A program made the position numbers and the translations under genes. From contig JAHBTU010000003.1 in assembly GCA_019638455.1 (NCBI GenBank), forward strand, positions 930,001 through 994,000: a stretch of 64,000 nucleotides of DNA, given 5' to 3'. Below are positions 62,300 to 64,000 of the stretch, piece after piece (positions within the stretch are counted from its first letter, which is position 1; each line of letters begins with the position of its first letter). Source of the DNA: Saprospiraceae bacterium (GTDB lineage: Bacteria > Bacteroidota > Bacteroidia > Chitinophagales > Saprospiraceae). The notes beneath the pieces are model-generated. The model was not told the DNA's origin. It saw only the letters and a program-made list of their open reading frames with translations, and did not search any database.

Positions 62300-62545
62300 T
62301 CAACTCAATTTGGTGTGTCCTTTGTCAATCGGGTATTTTTCGTGAATTTCTCTCAAAACGTCTTTATCGTCGTAAATTTCTTGGCGAAACGCGAGCGTAT
62401 TTTCCTCATCATCAACTTCCTTGACGTACTTTGCTTTCCAACCCCACTTTCCTCGCACCTCAAATCAGTAAATCCGCCCACCTGTTTCCGTTTCGACCCA
62501 GTTCTTGAATTGGGCTTCGTTTTTTCGTCGTTTGGATTCGTCCAT
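62300..62545 (-). pseudogene. Small conserved protein with in-frame TGA, partner of the 62035 gene
   Basis: The ATG at 62545 opens MDESKRRKNEAQFKNWVETE and reads GGRIY, then TGA (codon 27, 62465-62467). In the same frame it continues FEVRGKWGWKAKYVKEVDDE... to IDKGHTKLS and stop at 62300. The conserved-looking second half shows that 81 codons once formed a gene. A TGG-to-TGA change would account for the stop. A GTG soon after the stop could start a shortened protein. The family has no name I can recall with certainty. Confidence 0.75.
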
Positions 62546-62587
62546 GAGGTGGGATTTGATGGCAAAAGTAAAGGTTTCTTCTCAAAT

Positions 62588-63794
62588 CTAATTGGGCAGC
62601 GGCTCTACTTTCACATAGTCGAAAAAGGCGGGGATGGTGTCGGCGCCTTTGGGATTGCCTTGGTCGTCCGTGAAGCCTTGAAAAGCGGCAAGGCCGACGT
62701 ACTTTGGAAAAAAGTGCAGTTCAGAGGTTAATATCTCCCTGTTTACCTGTTCCCATTCGTCTCCTAAACTGAAGCGGGTGGTGACATTGCGCCCATCAAC
62801 AGTAACAACAAGGGTTATCGGTTTTAATATATTTGGCTCGAATTCTGGGCATCGAAGTATAAAAATACCTCCATCTACTGATTTCCCGTTTATCATGATG
62901 CGTGCTTGAAGACTTTGTATTCGGTCGGTCCATTCATCTCGATAGGGTATTCCTTTTTCGTGGATTTTAGTAAATACGAAAGTAATCCGGAAGCAGTTGT
63001 TTCTGTCCATTTCAGGCCCGAAAAGGAATATACCCGCTTGTTGCGCATTTTGATATGGGTCAAAGTTTTTTAATCGAGCAGTTATTACGCAAGAACTGAT
63101 ATCATACCGCTTGATGAGCATATTCTTTATCAAGGGTTTCTCTCCTTTTTCCCATTTTACCCAATAATCTCCTGGATAGGTGTAAAGCGTCAGATATCCC
63201 GGCTTTAACTGTTTGCTGAAAGCCGCCGAATCATAATCAAGGATTTCCCACCCCCTGCTTTTTAGCCCTCCTACGCTCACATCGTCAAAAGGCTCTTCCC
63301 AATATTTCGGTCGGTCTGTCCATTGCCATGTAGTAACAGCGCCCACTGCAAGCAGCAACAACGCAGCTCCCCACCAGAGCCATTCTCGAGGAATTGGAGG
63401 TGGTGGAGGAGGGGGTATAGGCTTTTGCTCTTCCTGCCAATACTTTTTGTAAGGCTCCACGATGGGCATTGGTGGCGGAGGTATAGGCTTTTGCTCTCTC
63501 TCAACATACTTGAAAAGCACTTGGATAAAATCGTCGCCAAAAGAAGGTTTCTTTAATTTATCGAGCGCACATACCTCCGGGTTAGTATAGTAAAAAAAAT
63601 TTTCGAAGGCGGTTTGTCGTCACCGACGCTTCGGAGCCCGGAACCGCCCGGATAATGTCATTCGCAAGAGGCCGATACGAATCCTTATGCTGGCTTACCC
63701 TGAAGCCAGCGCCGTTGAACGGGCTTTGGAGAAAGCGATTTTTCACGAGTTCCCGCAACCGGCCTGCTTCTTCGTAGGTGAGTTCTTTTATCAT
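62588..63794 (-). pseudogene. Membrane protein with N-terminal helical domain, Pro-rich linker and lectin-like domain; frameshift at an eight-T run
   Basis: The N-terminal part starts at ATG 63794 (MIKELTYEEAGRLRELVKNR) and reads to VTTNRLRKFF, then runs into LLY-stop at 63582 because of T8 (63593-63600 on the minus strand). With seven T the frame continues YYTNPEVCALDKLKKPSFGD into a protein open to 62588. The second half has a Pro-rich linker (PIPPPPMP, PIPPPPPPP), a membrane segment (WLWWGAALLLLAVGAVTTWQ) and a beta-sandwich domain like DUF1349/concanavalin-type folds (PGYLTLYTYPGDYWVKWEKG). Without the shift the protein would have about 400 residues. Transcriptional slippage at the T-run or an assembly error are both possible. 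Confidence 0.7.
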
Positions 63795-64000
63795 GTTTTC
63801 ATTTTTTGGCAGAAAAACGTACAAAAATAGAGAAAATAAATTGGGAGAAGAAAAATGGGAAGGGCGGGAGAAGAGAAGCGGGAAGGGGAAACTTTTGGAG
63901 TAAAAGGAATTGGTCCCGAAAATTTGAGCGTGACAGAAATGCATTATTCAACTCGAAATCAACATCACTCATTCTTTAACGTAAACACTTCCTAACGATG
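63795..64000. other. Upstream region of the last gene, window edge
   Basis: These 205 purine-rich bases hold a minus-strand TATTTTTG (63822-63829), a possible -7 box without a matching -33 box. No gene is seen. Confidence 0.3.

Noticed and set aside
62465..62467. Selenocysteine at the in-frame TGA
   Set aside because: No cysteine or selenocysteine is expected at the position, and there is no recognisable SECIS element or sel genes. A tryptophan codon lost by mutation fits better.
63590..63602. Programmed -1 ribosomal frameshift at T TTT TTA
   Set aside because: A heptamer T-TTT-TTA is present, but a -1 shift leads to the wrong frame. The downstream protein needs +1 (or loss of one T).

Overview
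The window looks like chromosome from a Bacteroidota bacterium, most likely of the Saprospiria/Chitinophagia type. The evidence is six secreted proteins with type IX secretion (T9SS) C-terminal signals (type A and gliding-motility type B), a gldD gliding lipoprotein gene, DUF4199, DUF2480, DUF4382 and DUF6438 proteins, choice-of-anchor L and laminin-B modules, and promoters of the Bacteroidota form TTTG-N19-TAnnTTTG. No phage, plasmid, CRISPR or rRNA genes were seen.

Layout. 1-8.4 kb: a trans-sulfuration PLP enzyme cut by the window edge, then two large T9SS cargo genes, the first frameshifted and the second carrying 156-bp tandem repeats. 8.5-20 kb: an alpha-2-macroglobulin-like lipoprotein of 2048 residues, a carboxypeptidase-regulatory-like membrane protein, an Rpn nuclease, a secreted serine hydrolase, a MITE-like element and an EAD11-domain membrane protein. 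20-31 kb: prmC, a T9SS cargo gene with a 13-copy heptanucleotide repeat in its first codons, a second cargo gene, a histidine kinase, an M50 peptidase, an FKBP isomerase and an M20 dipeptidase. 31-41 kb: an NAD(P)H-flavin/2Fe-2S reductase, gldD, a secreted nuclease, a tRNA with CAT anticodon, rhomboid, rnpA, rpmH, dsbD, a beta-barrel protein, an alpha/beta hydrolase without its nucleophile and a cyclase-family lipoprotein. 41-56 kb: a T9SS type B protein, an M23 peptidase, a structured leader ahead of two small membrane proteins, scpB, an ABC exporter, a DUF4199 pair, ferredoxin-NADP reductase and a GT87-like transferase. 56-64 kb: a second trans-sulfuration enzyme, a four-helix-bundle gene between inverted decamer arrays, an SH3-domain protein, an ABC-F ATPase, a small paired-gene cassette with an in-frame stop, and a frameshifted membrane protein.

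How the genes fit together. Much of the window concerns the envelope and secretion: cargo for T9SS, a gliding/T9SS lipoprotein, disulfide and proline-isomerase folding helpers (DsbD, FKBP), an M23 peptidoglycan hydrolase, rhomboid and M50 membrane proteases, and an A2M-type protease trap. Housekeeping genes (prmC, rnpA, rpmH, tRNA, scpB, ABC-F) are interspersed.

The unusual layer is repetitive DNA. It includes a roughly 160-bp MITE-like family with 13-bp terminal inverted repeats and 8-bp target duplications (two full copies and several fragments), a second dispersed family of about 120 bp, large palindromes, and simple repeats (heptamers and decamers) placed directly at translation starts. 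The best candidates for an undescribed system are the phase-variable cargo gene at 21.4 kb, the four-helix-bundle cassette at 57.5-58.2 kb and the multi-partner RNA leader at 45.1 kb. Everything here was read by eye; no database search was run.
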